A DNA stretch of 16,340 bases from JBLHKE01 sp047619485 (GTDB taxonomy: Bacteria; Verrucomicrobiota; Verrucomicrobiia; Verrucomicrobiales; DEV007): the NCBI GenBank assembly GCA_047619485.1, contig JBLHKE010000080.1:1-16340 (forward strand), given 5' to 3'. The notes below the pieces were generated by a model. That model saw only the letters and a list, made by a program, of their open reading frames with translations. It was not told the origin of the DNA and did not search any database. The position numbers and the translations under genes are program-made. Within the stretch, counting starts at the first letter, position 1; each line of letters starts with the position of its first letter. Positions 1 through 7,071 of the stretch are shown here, piece by piece.

Positions 1-345
1 AGATAAGGGCCAGGGTAGAAACAGGATCGGGTAAAACCGAAAAAGAGCGAGCCCTCGCCAAAACACAGACTTAACACGTGACCCAGAAAGTGGGAGCGCG
101 ATCAAAATGATTTTCCCGACAGCCTCTCCAGCTTCGGTCAGTAAAATTTCAAAGGGAGTGTCGAATCATCTTTAGGGACGCTTGCATCCAGGGGGGCGCA
201 CGTCGGACGGTGAAGCCGTTCAGCCACGTCGGGTGGCGAACTAAGATCTCGGCGAGGATCGATCGGAGAACGGATTCCCCGATCAGCTTCATTTCCCTAG
301 CGGTCTAGGCTTGAGCCTCGCGCGATTCTCGGTCAGATTACTCCG
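1..345. other. Non-coding stretch at window start
   Basis: I see no convincing gene here on either strand. The sequence has mixed composition, with short AT-rich patches around 100-165 and a GC-rich part around 190-270. It presumably includes the promoter and leader of the gene starting at 346, but I could not place -35 and -10 boxes with confidence. No tRNA-like fold or array is visible. Confidence 0.6.
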
Positions 346-837
346 ATGAAGCACCTCAGAATCCTGCTATTGCTGCTCCTGCTGCCGGCTTATCTTCACG
401 CGAAGGAAGACCTCACCAAGCGTATCGAGATCGGTAAGGTCAAGTGGGGGCGTGACCTCGATGCTGCCTTGGCGAAATCAAAGAAGACCGGGCGCCCCAT
501 TTTCATCCTGTTCCAGGAGGTGCCCGGGTGAGGAGGTTGCCAGGCGTTCGGTCGGAACGTCCTCTCCAATCCGCAGTTCGTGAAGGTGATCGAGACAGAG
601 TTCATCCCTGTCGTGGTCTACAATAACCAGCCCCAAGACAAGGCACTGATGAAGCGCTTCAAAGAACCAGCGTGGAACTACCAGGTCGTGCGCTTTCTCG
701 ACGCCAATGCAAAAGACATCATTCCCCGCAAGGACAAGGTGTGGAAGCTACCGGCGCTCGCCAAACGCATGACCGAAGCGCTGAAAAAAAAGAAGCGGAA
801 GATCCCCGAGACACTCAAGAAGCTAGCGTTGCCATAA
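346..837 (+). CDS. Exported thioredoxin-like selenoprotein (in-frame TGA = Sec62)
   Basis: The frame from ATG 346 to TAA 835-837 is open apart from one TGA at 529-531. Read as selenocysteine, it gives a 163-residue protein. Residues 1-19 form a signal peptide (basic start, a run of leucines, cleavage after L-H-A). The sequence around the TGA is F-Q-E-V-P-G-U-G-G-C-Q, so Sec62 and Cys65 make a UxxC pair in the place of the CxxC redox site of thioredoxin-fold proteins. Similarity-type features continue on both sides: a hydrophobic strand before it (residues 54-58), then a helix and a V-V-V-Y-N-N strand after it. The C-terminus is lysine-rich. The V-P-G-U context matches my memory of a VPGUxxT thioredoxin-like (seleno)protein family, here with Cys instead of Thr. 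The expected role is a periplasmic thiol or selenol oxidoreductase; the substrate is unknown. A conventional caller would report a 61-aa ORF and a separate downstream ORF from GTG 580 in the same frame. The alternatives are a Cys-to-stop mutation or a sequencing error, which the downstream hairpin argues against. Confidence 0.8.
529..567 (+). promoter_or_regulatory. Candidate bacterial SECIS element with its UGA
   Basis: Just after the UGA (529-531) the mRNA can fold into a hairpin. The upper stem is CGUUC (545-549) with GAACG (555-559), extended by G544-U560 and G543-C561. The five-base apical loop GGUCG is at 550-554. The purine run 532-536 beside the UGA can pair with the CCUCU run at 561-565 as a lower stem, leaving an unpaired 5' side that contains two uridines (537-538). 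Exactly 18 nt separate the UGA from the first loop G. From memory this equals the spacing in E. coli fdhF, whose loop also contains GGUC, bound by SelB. The pairing was done by eye, without an energy calculation. Confidence 0.7.
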
Positions 838-913
838 GTCAAGGCTAATGAAGGATCGTTTTTGTTGATCCAACACTTTTAGGAGTCCCGTTTATTACAT
901 TAATGTTAGGGTT

Positions 914-1108
914 TTAACTCGGGTTCAGCAGGCTCGTATTTGCCCCTGACCTTTGGCGGCCGCTATAGAAACGGGCGACCAGCACGAGGGCATGGCCTGG
1001 ATATTTCTCCACCCATTCGAACGCCAACACGTCTTCGAGGTGGTCGCCGACGTCGTGGGCAGAATTGGCGACGCCGTTCATCTGGGAAACGGGTTCCTTT
1101 CCGAACAA
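914..1108 (-). pseudogene. Possible decayed gene tail, unrecognised
   Basis: A 64-codon open stretch on the minus strand begins (TTG) two codons after the TAG stop of the XylR-type gene and in the same frame. Its codons look coding (mostly G or C in third position from about 1080 to 960), and the text around D-V-G-D-H-L-E-D-V-L-A-F-E-W is protein-like. Near its end a different minus-strand frame gives a more natural C-terminus (K-V-R-G-K-Y-E-P-A-E-P-E-L-K-P, stopping near 903), which suggests a frameshift around 965-950. I do not recognise the family. It could be a remnant of a gene eroded between its neighbours, or a chance open frame. Confidence 0.25.
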
Positions 1109-1111
1109 GCC

Positions 1112-2266
1112 CTAAGTAGAGCGCTGCTGCCGATACCGCTCTGGTGAGATCCCCAGCTCGCGCGCGAACACCTCACACAAGCGCCGAGTATCAGTGAAGC
1201 CGCAGGCCTCGGCCACCTGCTTGATCAGCATCGACGTCTCGGTCAGCAGACGTTTCGCGCGCTCCACGCGCAAGCGCGTGATCTCCTTGGAGATCGTCCC
1301 GCCGCGCGCCTCGCGGAACCTGCGCTCCATCGAGCGCCATGACAGCGGCGCTTGCTCGATCACGTCACTCACTTTGATCGGCCGGTGACAATTCTCCAAA
1401 ATAAAGCGCAGCGCCTGGGCCACGTCCGGATCGTCGACGTCGTAAGCGTCCGTCGAGCGCCGCGGGACTAAATTCACTGGCGGTAACAGCACGCGCTCAA
1501 CGGGGGCGGGGGCGCCATCCATTAGCTCGCCCAATATTTCTCCCGCCCGCCGACCGGTCCCGGGCCAGCCGAGGTCGATGCTCGTGATCGTCGGCTCCGG
1601 GTTCATGCAAACGACCTCCTCGTTCTCGAGTCCGATCACTGCCAAGTCTCGCGGAATATCGAGCCCCTGCTTGCGCGCTGCGTCGATCACATAGCGCGCG
1701 AGTTTGTCAGTCCCCGCAATGATCCCGACCGGCGTCTCAAGACCCGCGATCCAAGCTCCGATCTCTTTCTGGAATATCTCCCAGCCCCTGCGGCTGTCGC
1801 AGAAAGCGGTCGAGTTGAGGATGCGCGAGTAGTTCTTGCTCCCCGGCCGGCGCACCACGTCGCGGAAGCCCTTGTCGAGATCCCGCGAACTACGCGCCCG
1901 GCGGAAACCCACGTAGCCAAAGCGTCGGAACCCACGCGAGATGAGGTGCTCACCCGCCATCCTGCCCGCCTCCCCGACGTCGGGTCCCACCGTCGGCACC
2001 CCGGTGGCTGGCGAACTCAACCAGACGTTGACCAATGGCACGCTCGCCGCAGCTGCTGCGGATGCCAGCTGCGGCGTCGCCCTAGCAATGATCCCATCGT
2101 ATCTAGGTGCCCCTTTCGAATCAGTGATCTCCGGCGCGTAGGGACAAGTCTCGCTCTCCCAGCCCATCTCGTGTGCGTATTCTTGAATACCGCCGAACAC
2201 CTCCTGGTGGTGTTTCATCGTCCAGTTGAGATTGATGACGACGGCGACTCGGTAAGGTTTTGTCAT
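1112..2266 (-). CDS. XylR-type AraC-family transcriptional regulator
   Basis: A cytoplasmic one-component regulator of 384 residues. Residues 1 to about 265 form a LacI/periplasmic-binding-like sensor: a V-A-V-V-I-N-L strand near the start, V-G-Y-V-G-F-like segments, then G-I-I-A-G-T-D and A-V-I-G-L-E-N-E-E, followed by the usual T-I-T-S-I-D-L segment. About residues 285-380 form an AraC-type DNA-binding domain. Its second helix-turn-helix is I-K-Q-V-A-E-A-C-G-F-T-D, followed by F-A-R-E-L-G-I-S-P-E-R-Y-R. Having the HTH only at the C-terminus behind a LacI-like sensor is the XylR arrangement, which in Verrucomicrobiota and Planctomycetota usually goes with sugar or polysaccharide genes. I chose ATG 2266 over an in-frame TTG at 2299 because related proteins begin shortly before the first strand; neither start has a clear Shine-Dalgarno. 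It is divergent from the secreted-protein pair at 2465, so that pair and itself are the first candidates for control. The ligand cannot be told from the sequence. Confidence 0.9.
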   Translation of the reverse strand: MTKPYRVAVVINLNWTMKHHQEVFGGIQEYAHEMGWESETCPYAPEITDSKGAPRYDGIIARATPQLASAAAAASVPLVNVWLSSPATGVPTVGPDVGEAGRMAGEHLISRGFRRFGYVGFRRARSSRDLDKGFRDVVRRPGSKNYSRILNSTAFCDSRRGWEIFQKEIGAWIAGLETPVGIIAGTDKLARYVIDAARKQGLDIPRDLAVIGLENEEVVCMNPEPTITSIDLGWPGTGRRAGEILGELMDGAPAPVERVLLPPVNLVPRRSTDAYDVDDPDVAQALRFILENCHRPIKVSDVIEQAPLSWRSMERRFREARGGTISKEITRLRVERAKRLLTETSMLIKQVAEACGFTDTRRLCEVFARELGISPERYRQQRST

Positions 2267-2317
2267 GAAAATCGCTGCCAAACTAGCCCGATTCTGCAAA
2301 AAGGCACGTCGGAAATT

Positions 2318-2333
2318 CGGAATCTTTTGGCGG
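2318..2333 (+). promoter_or_regulatory. Shared 16-bp motif, copy 1 (candidate operator)
   Basis: CGGAATCTTTTGGCGG lies in the divergent space between the XylR-type gene (start 2266) and the PEP-CTERM protein gene (start 2465). It matches the minus-strand motif at 9695-9710 upstream of the esterase at 15 of 16 positions. Both copies are roughly palindromic at their ends (CGG or CCGG to the left, GGCGG to the right). That it is the binding site of the adjacent regulator is inference. Confidence 0.4.
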
Positions 2334-2464
2334 ATAGACGGAGCCTAATTTGCTTTGTATTCAATCCCATTTGACTAATCTAGCCATCAGTGAGGCGACT
2401 CCGATTCACTTGAGTAGAGCCACTTCTGAATAGCACTCAACATCAACATCCTCGATCCTTTATC

Positions 2465-3454
2465 ATGAAATTCACGGCATCTTCCGTAACCGCAGCCCTC
2501 GCCGTTGTAGCCCTTGCCGCAACAGCAGAAGCGGCAACCGTAGCCAGCGCGGCAAATGCGGACTGGTTGACTTTCGTAACCCCAAACTACACGACTTGGA
2601 CCGGCAGCGCATTGCCGGGATCCGGCGACACAGCGTCAATCGATCACACAGTTAGGGCGGATATCAGTACCAGCGTCACCAATGATGTAGATGAGATCAC
2701 AGCCGCCAGTGTGCAGGTCAATTCTGGGGGTACGCTAAACTTGTGGGGAGGTCGGATGACCCTTGATGCCTTCAGCTTCAATGGCGGAACGCTGACCGCG
2801 GCGCAGAGAACGATGATTTTCAGACCCACGACGATCGCCGTCAATGACGTCCCCGGCAACGTGTGGGGGCAATCCAAAAACCAGAATAGCAAGCACGCCG
2901 AGATCCACACCCCTACGATCACCGGCTCGGGCGACATCACAGTCATGCCGGGACACTCGGGGCAACTGTTCCAACTCGATGTAACCGATCCCAGCGGCAC
3001 CGCCGGTTTCACCGGTAAGCTCGACGTCACCCGCCAATCCGGACGCTACGATACCGGGAATCAGTCCGACTCCGCCTGGCTTAAGATTAACCAAAATGTC
3101 ACCCAAGGCGACGCGAGCTTCAGCATGTCGCTCAACGGGATCGTCCGCGATTGGACCGAGGCAGGTGGTGGCACCGCTGCTACTGACGATGGCATCTCGT
3201 ACAATGGCTACGACATGAGAGACGTAAACAGCGAGGTCTGGCTCAACGATTTGACCATCGGCGGTTTCTCCGTCCCGGGTCGAGCGACTGCATATACTTA
3301 CGCGGAACTCGCGGCGATGAACGGCGGCGATGTCGCTAATTATCTCCGGACGGACGGCACCGACGGCCTGCTTGGCGTGGCCGTTCCCGAGCCTTCAACG
3401 CTGATGCTTTTGGATCTCGCCGGGTTGGCCATGTTGGGCAGGCGTCGGTCGTAA
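2465..3454 (+). CDS. Secreted PEP-CTERM protein, tandem copy 1
   Basis: A 329-residue exported protein of unknown function. Residues 1 to about 23 are a signal peptide (M-K-F-T start, hydrophobic core, cleavage near A-E-A-A). The body (about 30-300) is rich in Gly, Thr, Asn and Asp and in short beta-like segments such as S-G-G-T-L-N-L-W-G-G and F-N-G-G-T-L, as in extracellular beta-helix or beta-sandwich proteins. The C-terminus is a PEP-CTERM tail: V-P-E-P-S-T-L, a hydrophobic stretch, then G-R-R-R-S. In known systems this tail is cleaved by an exosortase and the protein is delivered to the cell surface or exopolysaccharide. The next gene, 51 bp on, encodes a close relative of the same body with a different end. 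The two are probably co-transcribed and arose by tandem duplication. The divergent XylR-type regulator may control them. The start at ATG 2465 fits the signal peptide. Confidence 0.85.
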   Translation: MKFTASSVTAALAVVALAATAEAATVASAANADWLTFVTPNYTTWTGSALPGSGDTASIDHTVRADISTSVTNDVDEITAASVQVNSGGTLNLWGGRMTLDAFSFNGGTLTAAQRTMIFRPTTIAVNDVPGNVWGQSKNQNSKHAEIHTPTITGSGDITVMPGHSGQLFQLDVTDPSGTAGFTGKLDVTRQSGRYDTGNQSDSAWLKINQNVTQGDASFSMSLNGIVRDWTEAGGGTAATDDGISYNGYDMRDVNSEVWLNDLTIGGFSVPGRATAYTYAELAAMNGGDVANYLRTDGTDGLLGVAVPEPSTLMLLDLAGLAMLGRRRS

Positions 3455-3505
3455 TAAAGCAGGCGCAGTTCACAAAATTTAGAAATCCCCACAGACCTAT
3501 ACCCC

Positions 3506-4711
3506 ATGAAATCGAATCAGTTGAAAACATCGAAGCCTCCATTTCGCCTCGCGGCCTTAGCTCCTCTAGTCGCAGGGCTTCTCAGTGGCACAACGGCTGA
3601 TGCGGCACCCGTTGACAGCGCAGTGGATGGCGACTGGCTGACCTTCGCAGAGCCTAACTACACCACATGGGCTGGTGGCGGCCTCCCGGGTCTCGAGGAC
3701 ACCGCGTTGATCAGTCACACGGTGAGGACTGACGTCGATGTCAGCGTTACCAACGACGAAGAGGAGAACACAGCAGCAGATGTTCAGGTCAATACTGGGG
3801 GCACCCTTGACCTTTGGGGCGGTCGGTTCACTCTGAAACAATTCACCTTCAACGGCGGGACACTGAAAGCAGCGCAGAGAACCATGCGGTTCTTACCCAC
3901 GACGATCCTAGTCAACGATGTCCCAGGCAACACCTGGGGACAGACCAAGAACCAGAATAGCAAACACGCTGAGATACACACCTCCACCATCTCCGGAGCG
4001 GGAGATCTAGACGTCGCACCCGGACATTCGGGTCAGCTGTTCCAGCTCGATGTCACTGAATTAGGGGGCACCACCGGCTTCACCGGAAACCTCAATGTCA
4101 CCCGATGGCTCGGACGCTACGATACCCAGTCCGAAACCGATCAGGCCTGGCTCAAGATCAACAACAGCATCACAAAGGCCGACGCCTCCTTCGGCATGAG
4201 CCTAAATGCGGTCGTCCGCGACTGGACCGAGGAGGGCGGCGGCACCGCCGAACCCGATGATGGCATCTCCTACAACGGCTACGACATGAGGGACGGCGAC
4301 GTCGAAGTGTGGCTGACCAGTTTGACTATCGGCGCCCTCTCTGTCCCACCTCGCGCCACCGCCTACACCTACGACGAACTGGCTGCCATGAGCCCGGGCA
4401 CCGCCAACTTTCTACGCTCCGATGGCAGCGACGGAACCTTGGGTGTCAACGGCACCGCGATCCCCTTCCTCATGACCGACGTCACCTTCGACGGCACCAC
4501 CTCCACGGCCACCTGGAATTCGAATCCCGACCAGCAGTACTTCGTCTACTTCTCCACTGACTTGATCAACTGGGCAGAAATCGACGATTCCTTCGTCTCA
4601 CAGGGCACCTCCACGACTTACACCGACGCCATCGTCGAGCGCTTCGCCAAGGATGAACTCCCGGTCCCCAATCAGGGCTACTACCGTGTGTTGAAGAGCA
4701 ACGAAAACTGA
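3506..4711 (+). CDS. Secreted paralogue of the preceding protein, no PEP-CTERM
   Basis: A 401-residue exported protein of unknown function. After an N-terminal signal peptide (about residues 1-33, a basic segment then a hydrophobic core ending near A-D-A-A), residues 34 to about 310 align almost without gaps to the body of the upstream protein, with roughly two thirds identity by eye. Shared blocks include K-N-Q-N-S-K-H-A-E-I-H-T, P-G-H-S-G-Q-L-F-Q-L-D-V and D-G-I-S-Y-N-G-Y-D-M-R-D. The similarity stops after G-V near residue 313. Instead of a PEP-CTERM tail there is an approximately 85-residue module with Y-F-V-Y-F-S-T-D-L-I-N-W and a final Y-Y-R-V. From memory this type of beta-rich C-terminal module is common in secreted verrucomicrobial proteins. 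The pair would therefore put the same body in two different locations. Spacing (51 bp) and orientation suggest an operon with the upstream gene. Confidence 0.85.
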   Translation: MKSNQLKTSKPPFRLAALAPLVAGLLSGTTADAAPVDSAVDGDWLTFAEPNYTTWAGGGLPGLEDTALISHTVRTDVDVSVTNDEEENTAADVQVNTGGTLDLWGGRFTLKQFTFNGGTLKAAQRTMRFLPTTILVNDVPGNTWGQTKNQNSKHAEIHTSTISGAGDLDVAPGHSGQLFQLDVTELGGTTGFTGNLNVTRWLGRYDTQSETDQAWLKINNSITKADASFGMSLNAVVRDWTEEGGGTAEPDDGISYNGYDMRDGDVEVWLTSLTIGALSVPPRATAYTYDELAAMSPGTANFLRSDGSDGTLGVNGTAIPFLMTDVTFDGTTSTATWNSNPDQQYFVYFSTDLINWAEIDDSFVSQGTSTTYTDAIVERFAKDELPVPNQGYYRVLKSNEN

Positions 4712-4726
4712 ACTCAAACCACACCG

Positions 4727-4748
4727 CTAGCCCCGCACGATCGGCTAG
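4727..4748. terminator. Short inverted repeat after the secreted pair
   Basis: CTAGCC (4727-4732) and GGCTAG (4743-4748) form a 6-bp stem with a 10-nt loop, starting 15 bp after the stop at 4711. There is no T-run directly after it, so it is only a weak terminator candidate separating the secreted-protein pair from operon 1. Confidence 0.3.
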
Positions 4749-4765
4749 ACTGCAGGGCGGAGCAT

Positions 4766-4806
4766 TTTGTCGTAAATCAGGTATAACAATTCGGTGATAA
4801 ACCGTG
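4766..4806 (+). promoter_or_regulatory. Conserved promoter-like block of operon 1
   Basis: This 41-bp block begins with TTTGTCG 92 bp before the start at 4858. It aligns without gaps to 9811-9851 upstream of the paralogous operon, with 28 of 41 positions identical, including TTTGTCG, an ATC-x-GG core and the end ACCGTG. TTGTCG (4767-4772) could be the -35 element, with TTCGGT 17 bp downstream as the -10. These are poor sigma-70 boxes, so an alternative sigma factor is possible. TATAAC at 4782-4787 is a second -10 candidate. Confidence 0.5.
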
Positions 4807-4857
4807 CCGTCCGGTGGTCTATCGTAACCCGGGCTCTGATGCCCGTCACCACAGACC

Positions 4858-7071
4858 ATGCGCCCATCCATCATCGCCTATCTCACCGTCCAGCTTCTTG
4901 CGCTGGCCGCCGCGCACAGTGCTGCAGCAGCCACCGCTGACTCGGTTGTCCCATTCCTGCAGAATCTTTGCGCCGACTGCCACGGTGAGAAGAAGCAGAA
5001 GGCCAAGTTCGCTCTGCACGATATCAATCCGGACATCGCCGGCGGCAAGGACATCGAGCGCTGGGAGAAGATCCTCGAGATGGTCAGCATCGGCGACATG
5101 CCGCCCGAGGATGAAACTCAACCCACCGATGCGCAGCGGGACACCTTGGTGAACTGGCTCACCGAGGAGCTGCAAAAGATCGGCCGCGGACCGATCGCCG
5201 GTAGCGAGAAGTTGCCGAAGTTTGGCAATCGGGTCGATCATGACAAGCTGTTCAGCGGCGAGCACAAAGGCCCGGCCTACACCAGCTCCCGCCTGTGGCG
5301 CATCAGCCCGCAGATCTACCAGCGATTCTCTTCCAAGGTGGAGATGGCGCGCAAGTTCAACGCGCCGCTGCAGACGACCGGCGGCGAAGGCATCCGCGAC
5401 TACGCGACGCTCTACGCCGACGAGGCGACCATCAAAACCATGCTGCAGAACTCCAAACGAGCGGCGACTACCATCATCAAAGGCAGGATCGATCACCGCA
5501 AGAGCCGCAGCTCTACGGAGAAAGCGAAGCAGGGCGGTCGCACCGGTTCGCGCCACCGACCGATCACTGAGTTCATCGCTAGTGACGATGCTCCGACCAG
5601 CGACGAGATGCAGGCAGTGCTCAAATTTTCCATTGGTTTCCTCCTCGACCGGGAGCCGAGCGAACGCGATCGAGCGCGCTACATTGACGCCTTCCTGAAA
5701 CCGAACTGCGTGCTCGCCGGGCGCGAGGTCGCGCTCGGCGGAATGTTGACCACCATCATGATGTCGCCGGAGTTCCTGTTCCGCATGGAGCTTGGCCTCG
5801 GCGAGAAACTGCCCGACGGGCGCCGCATGCTCGCCCCACGCGAGATCGCCTACGCGCTGTCGTTCGCGCTGTTCGACTACGTTGAACCGAAGGTGCTCGC
5901 GGCGGCGGAGAAGGGCGAACTGGCGACCAGAGAAGATGTAGCGCGCGAGTTTCGGCGCATGCTAAAAGAACCAGACCGCGGTATCCGTAGCTCGGTCGGC
6001 AAGCACTTCTGGAGAACAGGCAAAGGTGCCGGGATCACCGACGCTAAGCTGATCGAGGCCTCTTACCCACGCCTGCTGCGCTTCTTCCGCGAGTTTTTCG
6101 ACTACACAAAGGTGGTCGATGTCTTCAAGGACGACACCCGCCACGACGGCAAACACAGCGCGGATCAACTCGTGAAGGACGCCGACTGGTTCGTCCTCAA
6201 GGCTCTCCACGAGGACAGTCAGGTTTTCGAACGCCTGCTCACCGGCGACCAGTTCTTCGTCCAATCGCAAAGCAACCGCAAACCGATCCGGCAGGCTGCC
6301 GCCTACAACATCGACGCCCCGCGCGAACGTCTCACCTCCGAGGAGGGCTATTCGCAAGTCGCCATCCAGATGCCGCCCGGCGAACGCGCTGGCATGCTCA
6401 CCCACCCGGCCTGGCTGGCCGCCCACAGCGGCAACTTTGAGAACGACCCGGTGCGCCGCGGCAAGTGGATCCAGGAACACCTGCTCGCTGGCGTCGTCCC
6501 CGACATCCCCATCGGCGTCGATGCGCAGCTGCCCGAGGAACCGCACCGCACCTTGCGGCAGCGCTTCGAGATCGTCGAGGTCGAGCAGTGTTGGCGCTGC
6601 CACAAGAAGATGAACCCGCTCGGCGACCCCTTCGAGGCCTACGACGACTTCGGCCGCTTCCGCGAAGTCCACCTCGCCGACAACGAAGGCAACGTGATCG
6701 CCACCGAGTTCGAAGCCAAATCGCGGCTGCGCAGCATTAGCTGGCGTGACTCGCACAAAAAAGGCGCGCCGAAAGAGCAGTTCAAGACCATCGCCGTCGA
6801 TACCAGCGGCGTCCTCGCCGGCACCGGCGACCCAGACCTCGATGGCGAAGTCGCGGGGCCGATCGACCTGATGGGGCGGCTGGCGAAATCCGACCGCGTC
6901 CGCCAGTCGATCATCCGCCACGTCTTCCGCTACTGGATGGGGCGCAACGAGACGCTGGCCGACTCACCGACGCTCATCGCCATGGACAAGGCCTACCTCG
7001 GCAGCGACGGCAGCTTCACCGAACTGCTTGTCGCCCTCGTCACCTCCGACTCCTTCCTCTATAGAAAATGA
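4858..7071 (+). CDS. DUF1587/1592/1588/1585 haem-motif protein (operon 1)
   Basis: A 737-residue exported multidomain protein. A signal peptide covers residues 1-25. A planctomycete-type cytochrome c domain (PSCyt1) has a C-A-D-C-H haem motif at 38-42 and M81 in M-P-P as a probable axial ligand. The middle holds the DUF1587 and DUF1592 regions (S-P-E-F-L-F-R-M-E and R-E-I-A-Y-A-L-S around 305-345). DUF1588 carries a second C-x-x-C-H, C-W-R-C-H at 578-582, followed by N-P-L-G-D-P-F-E-A-Y-D-D-F-G. DUF1585 closes the protein (R-Q-S-I-I-R-H and a final D-S-F-L-Y-R). The family is large in Verrucomicrobiota and Planctomycetota, with no established biochemical role; haem attachment implies periplasmic electron transfer or oxidative chemistry. 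The stop overlaps the start of the next gene (ATGA at 7068-7071), so the two are translationally coupled. A basic, poorly conserved stretch lies at about residues 205-240. The paralogue is at 9909-12335. Confidence 0.92.
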   Translation: MRPSIIAYLTVQLLALAAAHSAAAATADSVVPFLQNLCADCHGEKKQKAKFALHDINPDIAGGKDIERWEKILEMVSIGDMPPEDETQPTDAQRDTLVNWLTEELQKIGRGPIAGSEKLPKFGNRVDHDKLFSGEHKGPAYTSSRLWRISPQIYQRFSSKVEMARKFNAPLQTTGGEGIRDYATLYADEATIKTMLQNSKRAATTIIKGRIDHRKSRSSTEKAKQGGRTGSRHRPITEFIASDDAPTSDEMQAVLKFSIGFLLDREPSERDRARYIDAFLKPNCVLAGREVALGGMLTTIMMSPEFLFRMELGLGEKLPDGRRMLAPREIAYALSFALFDYVEPKVLAAAEKGELATREDVAREFRRMLKEPDRGIRSSVGKHFWRTGKGAGITDAKLIEASYPRLLRFFREFFDYTKVVDVFKDDTRHDGKHSADQLVKDADWFVLKALHEDSQVFERLLTGDQFFVQSQSNRKPIRQAAAYNIDAPRERLTSEEGYSQVAIQMPPGERAGMLTHPAWLAAHSGNFENDPVRRGKWIQEHLLAGVVPDIPIGVDAQLPEEPHRTLRQRFEIVEVEQCWRCHKKMNPLGDPFEAYDDFGRFREVHLADNEGNVIATEFEAKSRLRSISWRDSHKKGAPKEQFKTIAVDTSGVLAGTGDPDLDGEVAGPIDLMGRLAKSDRVRQSIIRHVFRYWMGRNETLADSPTLIAMDKAYLGSDGSFTELLVALVTSDSFLYRK

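Noticed and set aside
580..837. Separate small protein starting at GTG 580
   Set aside because: It is in the same frame as 346-531 and is the second half of one thioredoxin-like protein; a separate start would cut the fold behind the redox site.
853..871. GGATC/GATCC hairpin after the selenoprotein gene
   Set aside because: Only 5 bp of stem with a 9-nt loop and no T-run after it, so too weak to call a terminator.
953..1147. Plus-strand open frame of 64 codons
   Set aside because: It is the complement of the better minus-strand candidate and runs into the end of the XylR-type gene; there is no protein-like motif.
1946..2374. Plus-strand open frame of 142 codons
   Set aside because: Mostly antisense to the well-supported XylR-type regulator and Arg/His/Pro-rich, as expected of a shadow frame.
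2354..2379. Third copy of the operon promoter block before the PEP-CTERM gene
   Set aside because: TTTGT and ATC align, but the rest does not; the match is not clearly above chance.
5962..6921. Long open frame (319 codons) on the minus strand
   Set aside because: It lies wholly antisense to the DUF1592 gene, and its translation is a Val/Ala/Asp/Leu-rich text typical of the reverse frame of GC-rich coding sequence, with no recognisable motif.
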